Below are positions 1-9,057 of a stretch of DNA of 64,000 bases, in pieces (positions within the stretch are counted from its first letter, which is position 1; every line of letters starts with the position of its first letter). A model generated the notes under the pieces. That model searched no databases. It was not told the DNA's origin and worked only from the letters and a program-made list of their open reading frames with translations. Origin of the DNA: Geomesophilobacter sediminis (GTDB lineage: Bacteria > Desulfobacterota > Desulfuromonadia > Geobacterales > Geobacteraceae); the NCBI RefSeq assembly GCF_016458275.1, contig NZ_JAEMHM010000025.1:24233-88232 (forward strand). Reading direction: 5' to 3'. Made by a program: the position numbers and the translations under genes.

Positions 1-76
1 ACGCCTCGAGATTGACGAGATAGGCGGGTTCGAGCGGATCGGAGAAAAGCGTGCTCTGCGGGTTTTGCTCTACCAA
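1..76 (-). CDS. scpA: Segregation and condensation protein A, 5' end only
   Basis: The first 25 codons run leftward off the window. They begin at a TTG codon at 76, preceded by AAGAGG eight bases upstream and by an in-frame stop at 89-91. The peptide includes EPAYLVNLEA, which matches the N-terminal approach to the conserved FEGPLDLLL segment of ScpA, the kleisin partner of SMC in chromosome condensation; that segment itself would lie outside the window. The gene follows the M50 protease gene on the same strand with a 62-base gap, so the two may be cotranscribed. The identification rests on a short stretch and is tentative. Confidence 0.5.
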   Translation of the reverse strand, partial: MVEQNPQSTLFSDPLEPAYLVNLEA

Positions 77-138
77 AGGGGAAACCTCTTACAGGTAATG
101 CTGCGGCAATGAAAAACGTCGGCCCAAGGCGAACCCCG

Positions 139-843
139 TCACATCATCAGGATCCGGGTGACGTCGAAAACGAGCTTGGCCTGGGGGCCGGCGACGAAAC
201 CAACGCCGTACACCAAAAGCGGCGAGATCACGTAACTGAAGACATCGGTGAAGAACACCAGCAGAATGATCAGGATCATCCCCACCGGCTCGACCCGCGC
301 CAGGGCATACGACATCCGGTAGGGGAGTATCCCGACCGCCACCCTCCCCCCATCCAAAGGAGGAACCGGGATCAGGTTGAAGATGGCGAGAAGGAGGTTG
401 ATGTACACCGAGAAGGCCAGCATCAGGGTGATGGGGTTCAGGATCTCCACCAGGAGCGAGCCGTCCGGAACGGTGAGTTGCGCCATGAGACGAAGGGCGA
501 AGGCGGAAACGGTGGCCAGGACGAAGTTGGTGATCGGACCCGCGGCGGCGACCCAGATCATGTCCCGTTTCGGGTTGCGCAGGTTGTTGAAGTTCACCGG
601 GACCGGCTTGGCCCAGCCGATGTGCACGATGAAGATCATCAGGGTCCCGACGATGTCGAGGTGCTTGAGGGGATTGAGGGTGAGCCGTCCCAGGTTACGG
701 GCCGTGTTGTCCCCGAACTTGTCCGCGACAAAGCCGTGTGAGACCTCATGGCAGGTGATCGCCAGCAACCCGGGGACCAGCATCACCGAGACCTTGAAAA
801 AGAACGGCTGCAGGAAGGAAAAGTTCTGTAATAAGGAATCCAT
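139..843 (-). CDS. Site-2 protease family (M50) membrane metalloprotease
   Basis: A 234-residue polytopic membrane protein. The HEVSH zinc-binding motif lies near residue 32 inside a hydrophobic segment (ITCHEVSHGFVADKFGD), and the second metal-site motif PPLDGGR lies near residue 161. NPLKHLD and GWAKPVPVNF, typical of the short Rv-type/YwhC branch of family M50, follow the first motif. This compact form has no PDZ domain. The family cleaves membrane-embedded substrates, but the substrate here is unknown. It sits just upstream of the scpA start, an arrangement I associate with Geobacter relatives. Start ATG at 843. Confidence 0.9.
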   Translation of the reverse strand: MDSLLQNFSFLQPFFFKVSVMLVPGLLAITCHEVSHGFVADKFGDNTARNLGRLTLNPLKHLDIVGTLMIFIVHIGWAKPVPVNFNNLRNPKRDMIWVAAAGPITNFVLATVSAFALRLMAQLTVPDGSLLVEILNPITLMLAFSVYINLLLAIFNLIPVPPLDGGRVAVGILPYRMSYALARVEPVGMILIILLVFFTDVFSYVISPLLVYGVGFVAGPQAKLVFDVTRILMM

Positions 844-1016
844 GGGGCCCCTGTAAACGGTCGATTGAAGCGGTTTTTTCTAACAGATTGGAAAGGTAAA
901 GTCAAATCAGTGGACAGGAACCGTAGTCAGAGAAAAGAGTCAGTCACACCGTGATCGGTAATCGGCTCGCGAGGCTGGTGACCTTCCGCGTCGCCGCGGC
1001 TGTAGGAGGGCTGATC

Positions 1017-1044
1017 TTGTAGGAGCGACCTTCCGGTCGCGATT
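1017..1044 (+). repeat. REP-like palindrome, GTAGGAGCGAC type
   Basis: TGTAGGAGCGACC, then TTCC, then GGTCGCGATT forms a small hairpin headed by GTAGGAG. The same head and a stem of the same form recur at 7001, 10158, 10232, 23911, 23947 and 24043, always between genes. It resembles the REP elements mobilised by RAYT transposases in other bacteria. Confidence 0.6.
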
Positions 1045-1088
1045 TAGTCTCTGGAAGCCGCCTACGCTGTGGGAAATCGATCCACCGG

Positions 1089-4085
1089 TTATACAGAGGA
1101 ATGGCCCTGCTCCTGATCTCCACCTAACTGAATCATCTGATCCGTGATCTCGGTGAAGCTCACGTCGTGACTCACCAGGAAAAGCTGGTCGTACCAGTGC
1201 TCGGTGACTTCTTCCTTGCCAAGATCGATGGCGCGAAACGCCTTGGCCAGGTTCTCGCGGCGCTCGGCATCGAGATTGGACGTCGGCTCGTCGAAAAACG
1301 CGATGCGCGCCCCAATGGTCTGCAAAAGGGCCAGGCGCAGCGCCACGACGGCGCTCATCATCTGGCCGCCGGAGAGCTGGTCGTCGGACCGCTCCCGCAC
1401 CGCGCCGTCCGCCATGTCCCGCAGCACCACCTGGTAATTCTCCCCCCAGACCAGTTCCTCGTCGGACTCGGCGATGCTCCGGTAGATCCGGTCGGCACGG
1501 AAGCTGATCTCCTCCCGGAACCGCTCCGAGAGCTGCGCGGAGACGTTCTTGAAGACCTGGTTGCGCAAAAGCTTTACCATCTCCCCCTGCCGGGCGAGCT
1601 TCCCGATGGCGGCGGTCTTCTTCCGTACCTCCTCCGCCATCGCGGTCAGCATCTCGACCTCCCCTTCCAGCCGTCGGGCGTTCTCCTTCAATCCGGCAAG
1701 TTCGGCCTCCAGGGTTGCCATCCGCCCCAGCAGCTGCTCGCGCGCCCCCTTGGCGGCATCGTGCCGCGCCGGGTCGTAGCTCTGCTTCAGGCTTTCCAGC
1801 TCGCCGTGCTTGGCTTCCCGCTCCTGCTGGAGCTGCAGCAGCCGCTGCTGGTAGCGTTCCAGTCGTTCCTGGTGCGCCGCCAGTTGCTCGGCCGCCGCCT
1901 CGTTGGCGATGAACGTGTCGCGGTCCTTTCGGTACCGCTCCAGCTCCCCCTCGGTGCGCGCGATCTGCGCCGTCACGTCTTCGAGCCGGGAAAGCTCGCC
2001 CAGCCGGGCCTGGAGCGTCTCCTGAAGCTCCCGCACCCGCTCGTCCCGTGCGGCGATCGCCTTCTCCCGGACGGCGAGCCTTTCCTTGCGGGCCGACAGC
2101 TCGGTCCGGAAACGACCGAGCTCGTTACCGTTAGCGTCCAGCCCGGCTTTTTTGCGCTCCACCGCGAGTACCGGCTCCCGAGCTGCGGCCTGCTCCCGGT
2201 TCAGGTCCGCCTCGACCTTGGCCGCCAGCGTTTTAAGCTTCCTCCCCCACGTTTCCAGCTGCTCGCGCCGCTCAGCAGGGGTCCCCGCCAGATCGAGAAC
2301 GACCGCCCCCGCCGGCACCTGGGCCAGGGAGGTCGACGCGAGAAAGGCGTTGAGCGTTTCCAGGATCAGCTTCGGCGCCATCTGTTCCCGCCGTTCGGCA
2401 AACTCCCGCTCCAGCTGCGCTTTTTCTGCTTCGAGCTTCGCCAGATCGGCGGCGGTCGTCTCGATGGCCACCAGTTCGTTCGCGGCACGTTCGGCAGCGG
2501 TCAGGGCAGCGGCGAGATCGGCGGATTTCGCCTCCAGTTGGGAAATTTCGCGGTCCAGCCGAGCAATCCGGTCGCTGAACGGGTCGGCGCCCCCTCCGGT
2601 CTCGAGGTTGCGGCAGGGCTCGCCAAAGAAGGGACACTCCCCGGCCGACAGTTTCTCCTTCCCTTCCAGAAGGCTCTGCTTCTGGCCGAGCAGCCGCGCT
2701 TTCCCCGCCTGGACCTCGTCGAGCTGTCGCTTCAGCGCCGGGGCCTCGGCGGCCGCGCGGCGCACCGCGTCGGCACCGGAAACGGTCCGCTCCTTGTCCC
2801 CGGCTTCCCGGGCCAGTGCCGCCTGGCGATCGAGCGCCGTCAAAAGATAGGGGAGCCTGGTATCGATCTGGAGCAGCGGCAGGGATTTGAAACCGGCCAG
2901 CGCCGCCTCGGTGGCGGCCAATCCCCGGCGAGCTGCCGACTCCTCCTGCTGCAGCGCGCCGCGCGCCTCGGTCAGCGCGAGTTCCTCGCGGGAAAGCTTC
3001 ACCGCGTCGGCGTCGATACCCTGGCGCAGCTCGGCAACCTCGCGGGCCTCGGCGTCCCGGGTGGCGCAAAGGGCGGAAAGTTCCTTCTCAATTTCGCCCT
3101 TTTTCCGCTCCAGTTGGAGTTTGGCCTGTTCCTTGGTCCGCAACTCCTTCAGCTCCTGCTCGGCCCGGTCGAAGCATTCCTTTCCCGCGCGGGCCGAGCC
3201 CAGAACGACCGATGCGGCGCGCGACTGCTCCACCAGCGTCTGCTGGCTCGCCACGTGCTCCTTGCCGGAGCCGATCCGCTCTTCCAGCGCCTGCACCTCG
3301 GCCTGGGCCGCGTCCAGGCGCCCCTTTTCCCCGTCCAGCGCGGCGATGCGCGCCGACACCTCGGCGACCTCGGCCTGGCGGGCGCTCAGCTCCCCCACCT
3401 TTTCCTGCTCGCCCACCTTGAGCGCCTTGAGCTCCTGGACCCGCTCGGGCAGCGCCGCCACCTGCTCTTCTCTTCCCGCGATCTCGGCCTTGAGCACCTC
3501 GCTGCGGGACTGGATGGCCGAGGCGATCGACTTGGTGCCGTCGTAGGTACGGCGCCAGGCGTCGATGCCCAGGATCTGGTCAAAGGCGTTCTGACGCGCG
3601 GTCGGCTGCTTGATGACGAAGGGGCCGAGGAAGTCGTTCTGGAAAGGACCGATCACCAGCTTGAACTGGTCGGCCAGGGAGCGCCCGTTGTTCAGCCCGA
3701 GCAGGGTCGCGATCCTCGTCTCGGTCTCCTGCAGGTTGGCATGTTCCTCGATCTCGAAGTCGTCCCCCTGCCTTTTGGCCAAAAGCCACTTGGCGGCCGG
3801 GCCGACGGTCCGGGTCACCCGGTACAGCTCGCCGTCGGCGGGCTCGAAGACTACCGAGATCTCCCCTTTTTTGGCCCCGATCGAGAGGAAGCGGTCCGCC
3901 TTGGTGACGAAATCCTGGGCGCTCACGCCGAAAAGCGCATACCCGATCGCCTCGAAGATGGTGCTCTTGCCGGCGCCGTTGGGGCCGGAAAGGACGTTGA
4001 TCCCGGGACTGAAGGTAAGTTCCGTGTCGCGGTGGGATTTGATGTTCTTGAGCCGGATGGATACTAGGCGCACGGTCCCTCCCAT
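1089..4085 (-). CDS. sbcC: Exonuclease SbcC (Rad50-like SMC ATPase)
   Basis: A 998-residue SMC-type ATPase, the partner of the SbcD nuclease, which processes hairpins and protein-blocked DNA ends. The N-terminal Walker A is GPNGAGKST near residue 34. Long coiled coils fill about residues 180-800. The C-terminal signature LSGGQ and the Walker B/D-loop AFFDEPTSNLD are present, with an H-loop in LVSHD. The zinc-hook apex near residue 480 reads ECPFFGEPC, that is C-x6-C rather than the usual C-x2-C. The gene overlaps the end of sbcD by 22 bases (4064-4085), so the pair is translationally coupled. Length is normal for the family. Confidence 0.95.
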   Translation of the reverse strand: MGGTVRLVSIRLKNIKSHRDTELTFSPGINVLSGPNGAGKSTIFEAIGYALFGVSAQDFVTKADRFLSIGAKKGEISVVFEPADGELYRVTRTVGPAAKWLLAKRQGDDFEIEEHANLQETETRIATLLGLNNGRSLADQFKLVIGPFQNDFLGPFVIKQPTARQNAFDQILGIDAWRRTYDGTKSIASAIQSRSEVLKAEIAGREEQVAALPERVQELKALKVGEQEKVGELSARQAEVAEVSARIAALDGEKGRLDAAQAEVQALEERIGSGKEHVASQQTLVEQSRAASVVLGSARAGKECFDRAEQELKELRTKEQAKLQLERKKGEIEKELSALCATRDAEAREVAELRQGIDADAVKLSREELALTEARGALQQEESAARRGLAATEAALAGFKSLPLLQIDTRLPYLLTALDRQAALAREAGDKERTVSGADAVRRAAAEAPALKRQLDEVQAGKARLLGQKQSLLEGKEKLSAGECPFFGEPCRNLETGGGADPFSDRIARLDREISQLEAKSADLAAALTAAERAANELVAIETTAADLAKLEAEKAQLEREFAERREQMAPKLILETLNAFLASTSLAQVPAGAVVLDLAGTPAERREQLETWGRKLKTLAAKVEADLNREQAAAREPVLAVERKKAGLDANGNELGRFRTELSARKERLAVREKAIAARDERVRELQETLQARLGELSRLEDVTAQIARTEGELERYRKDRDTFIANEAAAEQLAAHQERLERYQQRLLQLQQEREAKHGELESLKQSYDPARHDAAKGAREQLLGRMATLEAELAGLKENARRLEGEVEMLTAMAEEVRKKTAAIGKLARQGEMVKLLRNQVFKNVSAQLSERFREEISFRADRIYRSIAESDEELVWGENYQVVLRDMADGAVRERSDDQLSGGQMMSAVVALRLALLQTIGARIAFFDEPTSNLDAERRENLAKAFRAIDLGKEEVTEHWYDQLFLVSHDVSFTEITDQMIQLGGDQEQGHSSV

Positions 4086-5329
4086 CCTTCGAGCAGCCCG
4101 AGGAGATCGTCACCCTCGGCATCACCTTTCAGCACGCGGTCCCGAAGCGCCAGGCACAAATCGACCATCTCGGTCTCCCGCCCCTTGAACTGGTCGTGCG
4201 CCCCCACCAGTTCGGCGAGGACGTCGCGCTCGATCTCGGCCAGGCTTTTTTTGACCGTCTCCCCCTCCCCCCCCTTGGCCACCAGGGAAAGATGGTTTTT
4301 TACCTCGATATGCAACGGACGGCAGACTTCCTCGACGGCAAGGCGCAACCTCTCCCGCCCCAGCTCGAAAGGATGGAAGCGGACCCGGCCGGCAAGGCGG
4401 ATTTCGAGGAGGACCCGGCGGGAATCCTCGATCCCCGCGAGCTTCTCCCCAAGTTGCGCCGCGAGCCGGGAGAGCGCCTCGTCCACGTTTTCCGCCCCTT
4501 CCAGGTCGATCTTGGTGACGAGCATCGGCCGCGGCGCGGTGGTCCGGAACTCGTGGGAGATCGGCCCCGCCTCGGGGAATTCCACCAGGTAGTATCCCTT
4601 GTCGTAGCGCTCCTCACCGAAGTTGACGCAGTCCGGCGACCCGGGATTGAAGCCGTAGGGCCGCCCCTCCGGAGTCTTGATCAGGTACGGCTTGTGGCCG
4701 TGCCCCAGCGCGAGGTAGTCGAAACAATGGGCCAGAGGCAAGGCGTCGTCCGGATGGATGTTGCCGATCTCGACCGGCGAATAGCTCCAGATGCCGACGT
4801 GGAAAAGGAGGATGTTGCGCCGGGTCTGCACCGCGTCGCAGATCCGCTCCACGTGGGCGGCCGCTTGGGAGCCGATGTACCCCAGGCCGTAGATGTTCAC
4901 CCCGCCGACCTCGATCCGGCCGCCGGAGCCGGTTTCCCGGTCGAAGGGTTCGAAGCGGTAGCCCCCCTCGGAGGTCCGTTCCGGGCGCAGCAGGTGCAGG
5001 TAACCCAGTTGGGAAAGCGCCTCCATCCAGGAGATGCTGTCCCGGCGGTGGATCCAGTCGTGGTTTCCTTCCACGGCAATGCAGGGAATCCCCGCCTCGC
5101 GCAACGGCTGCAGCAGTTCGATGGTGCGCGCAAAGGTCTTGGGCAGGATCTGGCCGGTATGGAAGAGGTCCCCCCCCACCAGCACGAAATCGACCTGCTG
5201 CGCGATGGCATCGGCGACGATCCCCCGGAAGGTATCGAAGAAGTCTCCGTAGCGCTCCGCCTCGCAGCCGGCAAACCGGTAGGTCTTGCCGAGATGGATG
5301 TCGGAGGTATGGATGAAACGGACGGTCAT
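4064..5329 (-). CDS. sbcD: Exonuclease SbcD (Mre11-like nuclease)
   Basis: A 421-residue metallophosphoesterase. The Mre11 motifs are in order: HTSDIHLGK at the N-terminus, GGDLFHTG, EGNHDW and ALGHGHKP. About 150 further residues form the capping and SbcC-contact region. It supplies the manganese-dependent endo/exonuclease activity of the SbcCD complex. It is the first gene of the sbcDC operon, reading leftward from a promoter at 5362-5391, and overlaps sbcC by 22 bases. Start ATG at 5329. Confidence 0.95.
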   Translation of the reverse strand: MTVRFIHTSDIHLGKTYRFAGCEAERYGDFFDTFRGIVADAIAQQVDFVLVGGDLFHTGQILPKTFARTIELLQPLREAGIPCIAVEGNHDWIHRRDSISWMEALSQLGYLHLLRPERTSEGGYRFEPFDRETGSGGRIEVGGVNIYGLGYIGSQAAAHVERICDAVQTRRNILLFHVGIWSYSPVEIGNIHPDDALPLAHCFDYLALGHGHKPYLIKTPEGRPYGFNPGSPDCVNFGEERYDKGYYLVEFPEAGPISHEFRTTAPRPMLVTKIDLEGAENVDEALSRLAAQLGEKLAGIEDSRRVLLEIRLAGRVRFHPFELGRERLRLAVEEVCRPLHIEVKNHLSLVAKGGEGETVKKSLAEIERDVLAELVGAHDQFKGRETEMVDLCLALRDRVLKGDAEGDDLLGLLEGWEGPCA

Positions 5330-5361
5330 GGATTAGGGCTCCGCGGAAAATGGATCGTTCT

Positions 5362-5391
5362 TGTATACCGCCGGGCACCGGGGCAAGTCAA
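5362..5391 (-). promoter_or_regulatory. Sigma-70 type promoter for sbcDC
   Basis: On the minus strand, TTGACT (5391-5386) and TATACA (5367-5362) are separated by 18 bases and lie about 33 bases upstream of the sbcD ATG. It is back to back with the rightward promoter at 5425. Confidence 0.5.
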
Positions 5392-5424
5392 GGAACCTTC
5401 CGGTGTTACGGCAAGGCGGGTTCA

Positions 5425-5452
5425 TTGACAGCACCGCAACATTATATAGATT
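5425..5452 (+). promoter_or_regulatory. Sigma-70 type promoter for the lipoprotein gene
   Basis: TTGACA at 5425-5430 and TAGATT at 5447-5452 with a 16-base spacer, about 55 bases before the ATG at 5506. The same hexamers and spacing recur at 30450. Confidence 0.5.
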
Positions 5453-5505
5453 TAATCTGTCCTGAAACCCGGGATCTACGCCGCCTGACCCGCAAGGAGA
5501 CCGAA

Positions 5506-6297
5506 ATGAAAGGGAAACCGTGCCGGACCTTGATACTGACCCTGGCAGCCACTCTGACCATCTGCGCCCTCCTGGCAGCAGGTTGCGCCCTGACCCACCA
5601 CACCGAGGCGCTGCCGAAGACAAACCTGCCGGTGCTGGAAGACGATTTGCGCAAGGCACAGTCGCAGGTCGAAGCCACGCAAGACGCCATGCAGGAGCTC
5701 AGTTCGGCCCAGGAGTTCGACGTGGCGGAGCTTTTTGCCGAGTACGTCGCAACGGCTGAGTTGATGGACCGCACCAGGGACCAGATGAACCGGCACCTGG
5801 AGCAGTTGCGGGTGCAGGGGATCGATTACTTCACGGAATGGGCCAAGGACCGGGGCAACTACGTCAATCCGAAGATCCGGATGCTGAACCAGGACCAGAT
5901 CAACGACCTGAGCCAGCCGTTTGCGGGAATAACCGACGAGGGGGACAAGGTCCGCCGGGCGCTGACCCCGTTTGCGTTCGACGTGGATCAGTTGCGCGAC
6001 AGCTCCCCGCCAACGCCGAGAAAGATCGACTACCTGGATTTTCTGATCAAGAAAGGGCAAAACGACGCCGAAAGCCTCAGCGACGCGATCGACCTGGCCT
6101 TGGTCCAGGTCCGCCTGGCTCGGGCTCAGCTGGCACAGATCGTCGTTCCTTCGGCGGCGGAGCAGAGGATGCAGCAATCGGCGCCGGGCGGGGTCAGCCC
6201 GGCTCCGCCGGAAGAAGGTGCGGCGCCGGAGCAGCCGGTCCAGGAAGGGCCGCGCCGGATGGACCAGCCGGGACTCCGACGGATGGAGCAGAGGTAA
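5506..6297 (+). CDS. Predicted lipoprotein of unknown function
   Basis: A 263-residue secreted protein. The ATG at 5506 is preceded by AAGGAGA at 5493. The N-terminus is a lipoprotein signal peptide with lipobox LLAAGC (Cys27). The mature part is mainly helical and charged, with a heptad-like stretch at about residues 40-100 (KAQSQVEATQDAMQELSSAQ), and ends in a proline/glutamate-rich tail at about 225-263. No family is recognised. It is monocistronic, divergent from sbcDC. A periplasmic or outer-membrane-associated structural role is only a guess. Confidence 0.8.
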   Translation: MKGKPCRTLILTLAATLTICALLAAGCALTHHTEALPKTNLPVLEDDLRKAQSQVEATQDAMQELSSAQEFDVAELFAEYVATAELMDRTRDQMNRHLEQLRVQGIDYFTEWAKDRGNYVNPKIRMLNQDQINDLSQPFAGITDEGDKVRRALTPFAFDVDQLRDSSPPTPRKIDYLDFLIKKGQNDAESLSDAIDLALVQVRLARAQLAQIVVPSAAEQRMQQSAPGGVSPAPPEEGAAPEQPVQEGPRRMDQPGLRRMEQR

Positions 6298-6316
6298 TTC
6301 CCCCTGAGCCAGCCCC

Positions 6317-6354
6317 AATTCCCCCCTCCCCTTCAAGGGGAGGGTCGGGGTGAG
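6317..6354. repeat. Intergenic CCCCTT-AAGGGG palindrome
   Basis: CCTCCCCTTCAAGGGGAGG forms a near-perfect hairpin followed by GTCGGGGTGAG. A related tract (CGGGAGAGGGTCGGGGTGAG) occurs at 22271-22292 and a CCCCCTTT/AAAGGGGG version at 18498-18520. These are short dispersed repeats between genes. Confidence 0.55.
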
Positions 6355-6439
6355 AATGGGGTTCGGCTGCTTGGAAAGCCGGCATCCCCCCTTGAAGAAG
6401 GAGGGACGCATCAGCAGATGAGCAAGGACAACCCCTTCC

Positions 6440-6907
6440 CTACCCGTTACCCTTTCTCAGCGTCAGCCCCTTGATGAAGTTCCGCAGGATCTGGTCGCCG
6501 CACGCCTTGTAATTTGACTGTCCCTTGGCGCGGAACAGGGCGCTCAGCTCCGAACGGGACACCGGGAATCCCGCCAGCTTGAACACCGCCAGCATGTCTT
6601 CCTCACGCAATTCCAGGGCAATCCTCAGTTTTCTCAGGATCAGGTTGTTGCCCAGCTTTTCCGTCGTCTTCCCCCCGCCCCCGACCTCCCGCTTGCCGCG
6701 CTTCAGGGCGATCAGGCCGTCCAGAAAAGCGTCCAGGGTGGCCAGGTCGCAGGGCACAAAGCCTTCCTCGGTTTCCTTTTTCAAAAGGGCGATCACTTCC
6801 GGGCCTTTCAGCTCCACCCCGCTCAGCCGGAAGATCTCCGACACGGTCGGGTTGTTCAGATCCAGCGCGTAACGGAGCCGCCGCAGTACATCGTTGTTAT
6901 CCAGCAT
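6440..6907 (-). CDS. DUF1456 (YehS-like) protein
   Basis: A 155-residue cytoplasmic protein made of two copies of an approximately 65-residue helical unit. The first starts NNDVLRRLRYALDLN and the second NNLILRKLRIALEL, as in the E. coli YehS family (DUF1456). A glycine/lysine linker separates the halves. The family has no established biochemical role. It is a single gene on the minus strand with the ATG at 6907. Confidence 0.85.
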   Translation of the reverse strand: MLDNNDVLRRLRYALDLNNPTVSEIFRLSGVELKGPEVIALLKKETEEGFVPCDLATLDAFLDGLIALKRGKREVGGGGKTTEKLGNNLILRKLRIALELREEDMLAVFKLAGFPVSRSELSALFRAKGQSNYKACGDQILRNFIKGLTLRKGNG

Positions 6908-7000
6908 TTCGCTACCTCATCTACCTACGGAGTGCGCTCCGCAGGTTCATCCTCGAATTTCCTACGTAGGGCAGCATGCTGCGCCCGTCGGACCGACGTT

Positions 7001-7031
7001 AATTCGCCCCTGGAAAGGCGCTCCCACAGGG
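7001..7031 (-). repeat. REP-like palindrome, GTGGGAGCGCC type
   Basis: On the minus strand: TGTGGGAGCGCC, TTTCCA, GGGGCGAATT. It has the same architecture as the element at 24043 and carries the GTGGGAG head instead of GTAGGAG. Confidence 0.55.
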
Positions 7032-7089
7032 TTGGCCAGCAGGGGTGGTAACCGGCGGTATCAACTTCGTGAGACCAGGTAAGGGTACG

Positions 7090-7121
7090 AAAAAAGGCGC
7101 CCCTTGCGGAGCGCCTTTTTT
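7090..7121 (-). terminator. Rho-independent terminator of the 7139 gene
   Basis: AAAAAAGGCGC and GCGCCTTTTTT form an 11-bp stem around a 10-base loop, 18 bases beyond the stop codon at 7139. The A and T tracts make it work in either direction. Confidence 0.85.
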
Positions 7122-7138
7122 AACCGTTCCTGCTGCCA

Positions 7139-7996
7139 CTACCTTCTGAGCAGCTTGATGATCGCGGAGAAATCCTCCTCACCCCTGCCGTCGGCGTCCG
7201 CCTGGGCGTAGAGCTTGCGGGCGGTCTCGGCGGCCGGAAGCTCGAGACCGAACTTCTGGGCGGCTTCGAGAACCCGCTCCAGCTGGCTGTGGACGTACTT
7301 GAGCGCGAGGTTGCGGCTGAAGTCGCCGCGGGCGATGCTGCGACCCTTGGAGTGGAAAAGCGGCGAAGCAACCCCGCCGGAGTCGAGCACCTCCAGGATC
7401 TTGTCCGGGGTGAACCCCATCTTGTTACCCATCACCAGCCCCTCGGAGAGGGAGACCAGGAGCTCGGCCTGCAGCATGTTGACGATCATCTTCATGCGGG
7501 TCGCGTCACCGACCTTGCCGATATGGATGATGTTGAGGCCGAAGTAGGAGAACGGCTCACGGCAGCGGCCCAAAAGCGCCTCGTCGCCACCGGCGAGGAT
7601 AGTGAGCAGGCCGTTGGCGGCGTGCTCCTTGCTCCCCCAGACCGGCGCCTCGAGGAACATGGCGCGGCGCTTGACCGCTTCTTTGGACATCCGCTCGATG
7701 GTCTCGGGGCAGTGGGTTCCCATGTCGACGAAGATGGTGCCGGGATCGATCCCCTCGAGCACCCCTTCGGCGCCGAAGACGATCTGCTCGCTTTCCGGAA
7801 CGATGACGATCACCAGATCCTGGCCCTTGGCGGTCTCCTTGGCAGAAGAACCGACCTTGACGCCGAGCTTGCCCAGCGCGGCTGCCGCTTCGGCATCCTC
7901 GTCCCAAACGGTCAAGGCATAGTCCGATTTGGCCAGGTTCTCGGCCATGTGCTTCCCAACGGTCCCCAAACCAACAAATCCGATCTTTTTCAGCAT
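7139..7996 (-). CDS. NAD(P)-dependent beta-hydroxyacid dehydrogenase (glyoxylate/succinic semialdehyde reductase type)
   Basis: A 285-residue two-domain oxidoreductase. The Rossmann signature GFVGLGTVGKHMAENL is at the N-terminus. Next come the family motifs DMGTHCPETI (residues near 90-100) and EAPVWGSKEHAANGLLTILAGG (substrate loop near 118-140; catalytic Lys in the later GDATRMKMIVNML). These are hallmarks of the HIBADH/GLYR family, which reduces short semialdehydes or glyoxylate. Geobacter species have a characterised glyoxylate/succinic semialdehyde reductase of this type. Specificity cannot be read from sequence alone. It has its own terminator downstream. Confidence 0.85.
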   Translation of the reverse strand: MLKKIGFVGLGTVGKHMAENLAKSDYALTVWDEDAEAAAALGKLGVKVGSSAKETAKGQDLVIVIVPESEQIVFGAEGVLEGIDPGTIFVDMGTHCPETIERMSKEAVKRRAMFLEAPVWGSKEHAANGLLTILAGGDEALLGRCREPFSYFGLNIIHIGKVGDATRMKMIVNMLQAELLVSLSEGLVMGNKMGFTPDKILEVLDSGGVASPLFHSKGRSIARGDFSRNLALKYVHSQLERVLEAAQKFGLELPAAETARKLYAQADADGRGEEDFSAIIKLLRR

Positions 7997-8125
7997 GCTC
8001 CCCCCAAAGTTCCCGATGCCGCACCGGCACCGGAGGATATCATTCGCTTGCTAAGGCGACGTAGGTTAATTCGTCTGTGGAAAGTTCTCATTATACTTAC
8101 AACTACTTGTCCTGCAACGGCGAAC

Positions 8126-8788
8126 CTACCGGAATTTCTTCACCCCGACCCGGTCGCACCACGGGGCAAGCGGGCAGGTACTGCAGCGCGGCGTGACCGG
8201 CAGGCACTGGTTTTGCCCGAAGGTGACCAAAAGGTCGTTGATCGGGATCCAGTACTCCCTGGGGAGTTTTTCCCGCAGCGCCGTCTCGGTGGCGGCGGGG
8301 GTCGCGGTACTTACGTAACCCCAGCGGTTGCAGATCCGGTGCACGTGGATGTCGACGCAGATGCCGGGCTTGTCGTATCCCAGCGTCACGACCAGGTTCG
8401 CCGTCTTTCGCCCCACCCCTTTGAACTTCAGCAGTTCGTCGATCTCGTCCGGGACCTTCCCGCCGTAATTCTCCACCAGTTCCTTGGCTATCTGCTGCAA
8501 CTGGGCGGCCTTGTTCCGGTAGAACCCGACCGGGAAGATCGCTTCCTCGATCGTGGTCACCTCCAGCGCGGCGAGGTCCTTCGGGTTGTCGGCGAGCCGG
8601 AAGAGACGCTTTGAGGCCGCGGCGGTGGTTTCGTCGCGGGTACGCAGGGACAGGATGCAGGAGACCAGGACCTTGAACGGGGACCGGTCGTTGGCAATGA
8701 TGGTCACCGCCGGGGTCTGCCACTGCTGGACCACCTCGGCGAGAACGGCCATCGCCCGGTGAATCTCGTCCCCTTTCAGTTGAGCCAC
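8126..8788 (-). CDS. nth: Endonuclease III (DNA glycosylase/AP lyase)
   Basis: A 220-residue base-excision repair enzyme that removes oxidised pyrimidines. It has the helix-hairpin-helix LLKFKGVGRKTANLV with catalytic Lys near residue 133, and the catalytic Asp in CVDIHVHRICNRWG. The C-terminal 4Fe-4S loop C-x6-C-x2-C-x5-C is seen in CLPVTPRCSTCPLAPWC. Its start overlaps the end of the small membrane-protein gene by 13 bases, so translation is probably coupled. Confidence 0.95.
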   Translation of the reverse strand: MAQLKGDEIHRAMAVLAEVVQQWQTPAVTIIANDRSPFKVLVSCILSLRTRDETTAAASKRLFRLADNPKDLAALEVTTIEEAIFPVGFYRNKAAQLQQIAKELVENYGGKVPDEIDELLKFKGVGRKTANLVVTLGYDKPGICVDIHVHRICNRWGYVSTATPAATETALREKLPREYWIPINDLLVTFGQNQCLPVTPRCSTCPLAPWCDRVGVKKFR

Positions 8789-9057
8789 CGGTTTCGGGCG
8801 ATCCGCATCATCAGGACCCCGAAGATGGAGAGCCCGAGCCCGCCGAAGACCAGGAGCATCCCGAAGCTGCGTCCGTCGCCGAAGGAAAGAAACGGCCGGT
8901 TTCTCATGAAGAAAAAGCAGCCCAGCCCGGAAAAGGTGGCGAGCCCGCCGGCAACGAACACCGACAGCGCGGCTCCTGCAATGGCTACCGACGACTTTGC
9001 CGTCCGGGACCCGACTACCGATTGGGCTTTCGCCTTATTGTTCTTCAGTTCATTCAC
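8776..9057 (-). CDS. Small membrane protein of unknown function
   Basis: A 93-residue protein with two hydrophobic segments. About residues 22-50 (SSVAIAGAALSVFVAGGLA onward) and about 62-87 each could span the membrane, joined by a short basic loop RNRPFLSFGDGR. AAGGGTGA precedes the ATG at 9057. It overlaps nth by 13 bases and is probably its upstream operon partner. The hydrophobic pattern and coupling support a real gene; no function is known. Confidence 0.6.
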   Translation of the reverse strand: MNELKNNKAKAQSVVGSRTAKSSVAIAGAALSVFVAGGLATFSGLGCFFFMRNRPFLSFGDGRSFGMLLVFGGLGLSIFGVLMMRIARNRWLN

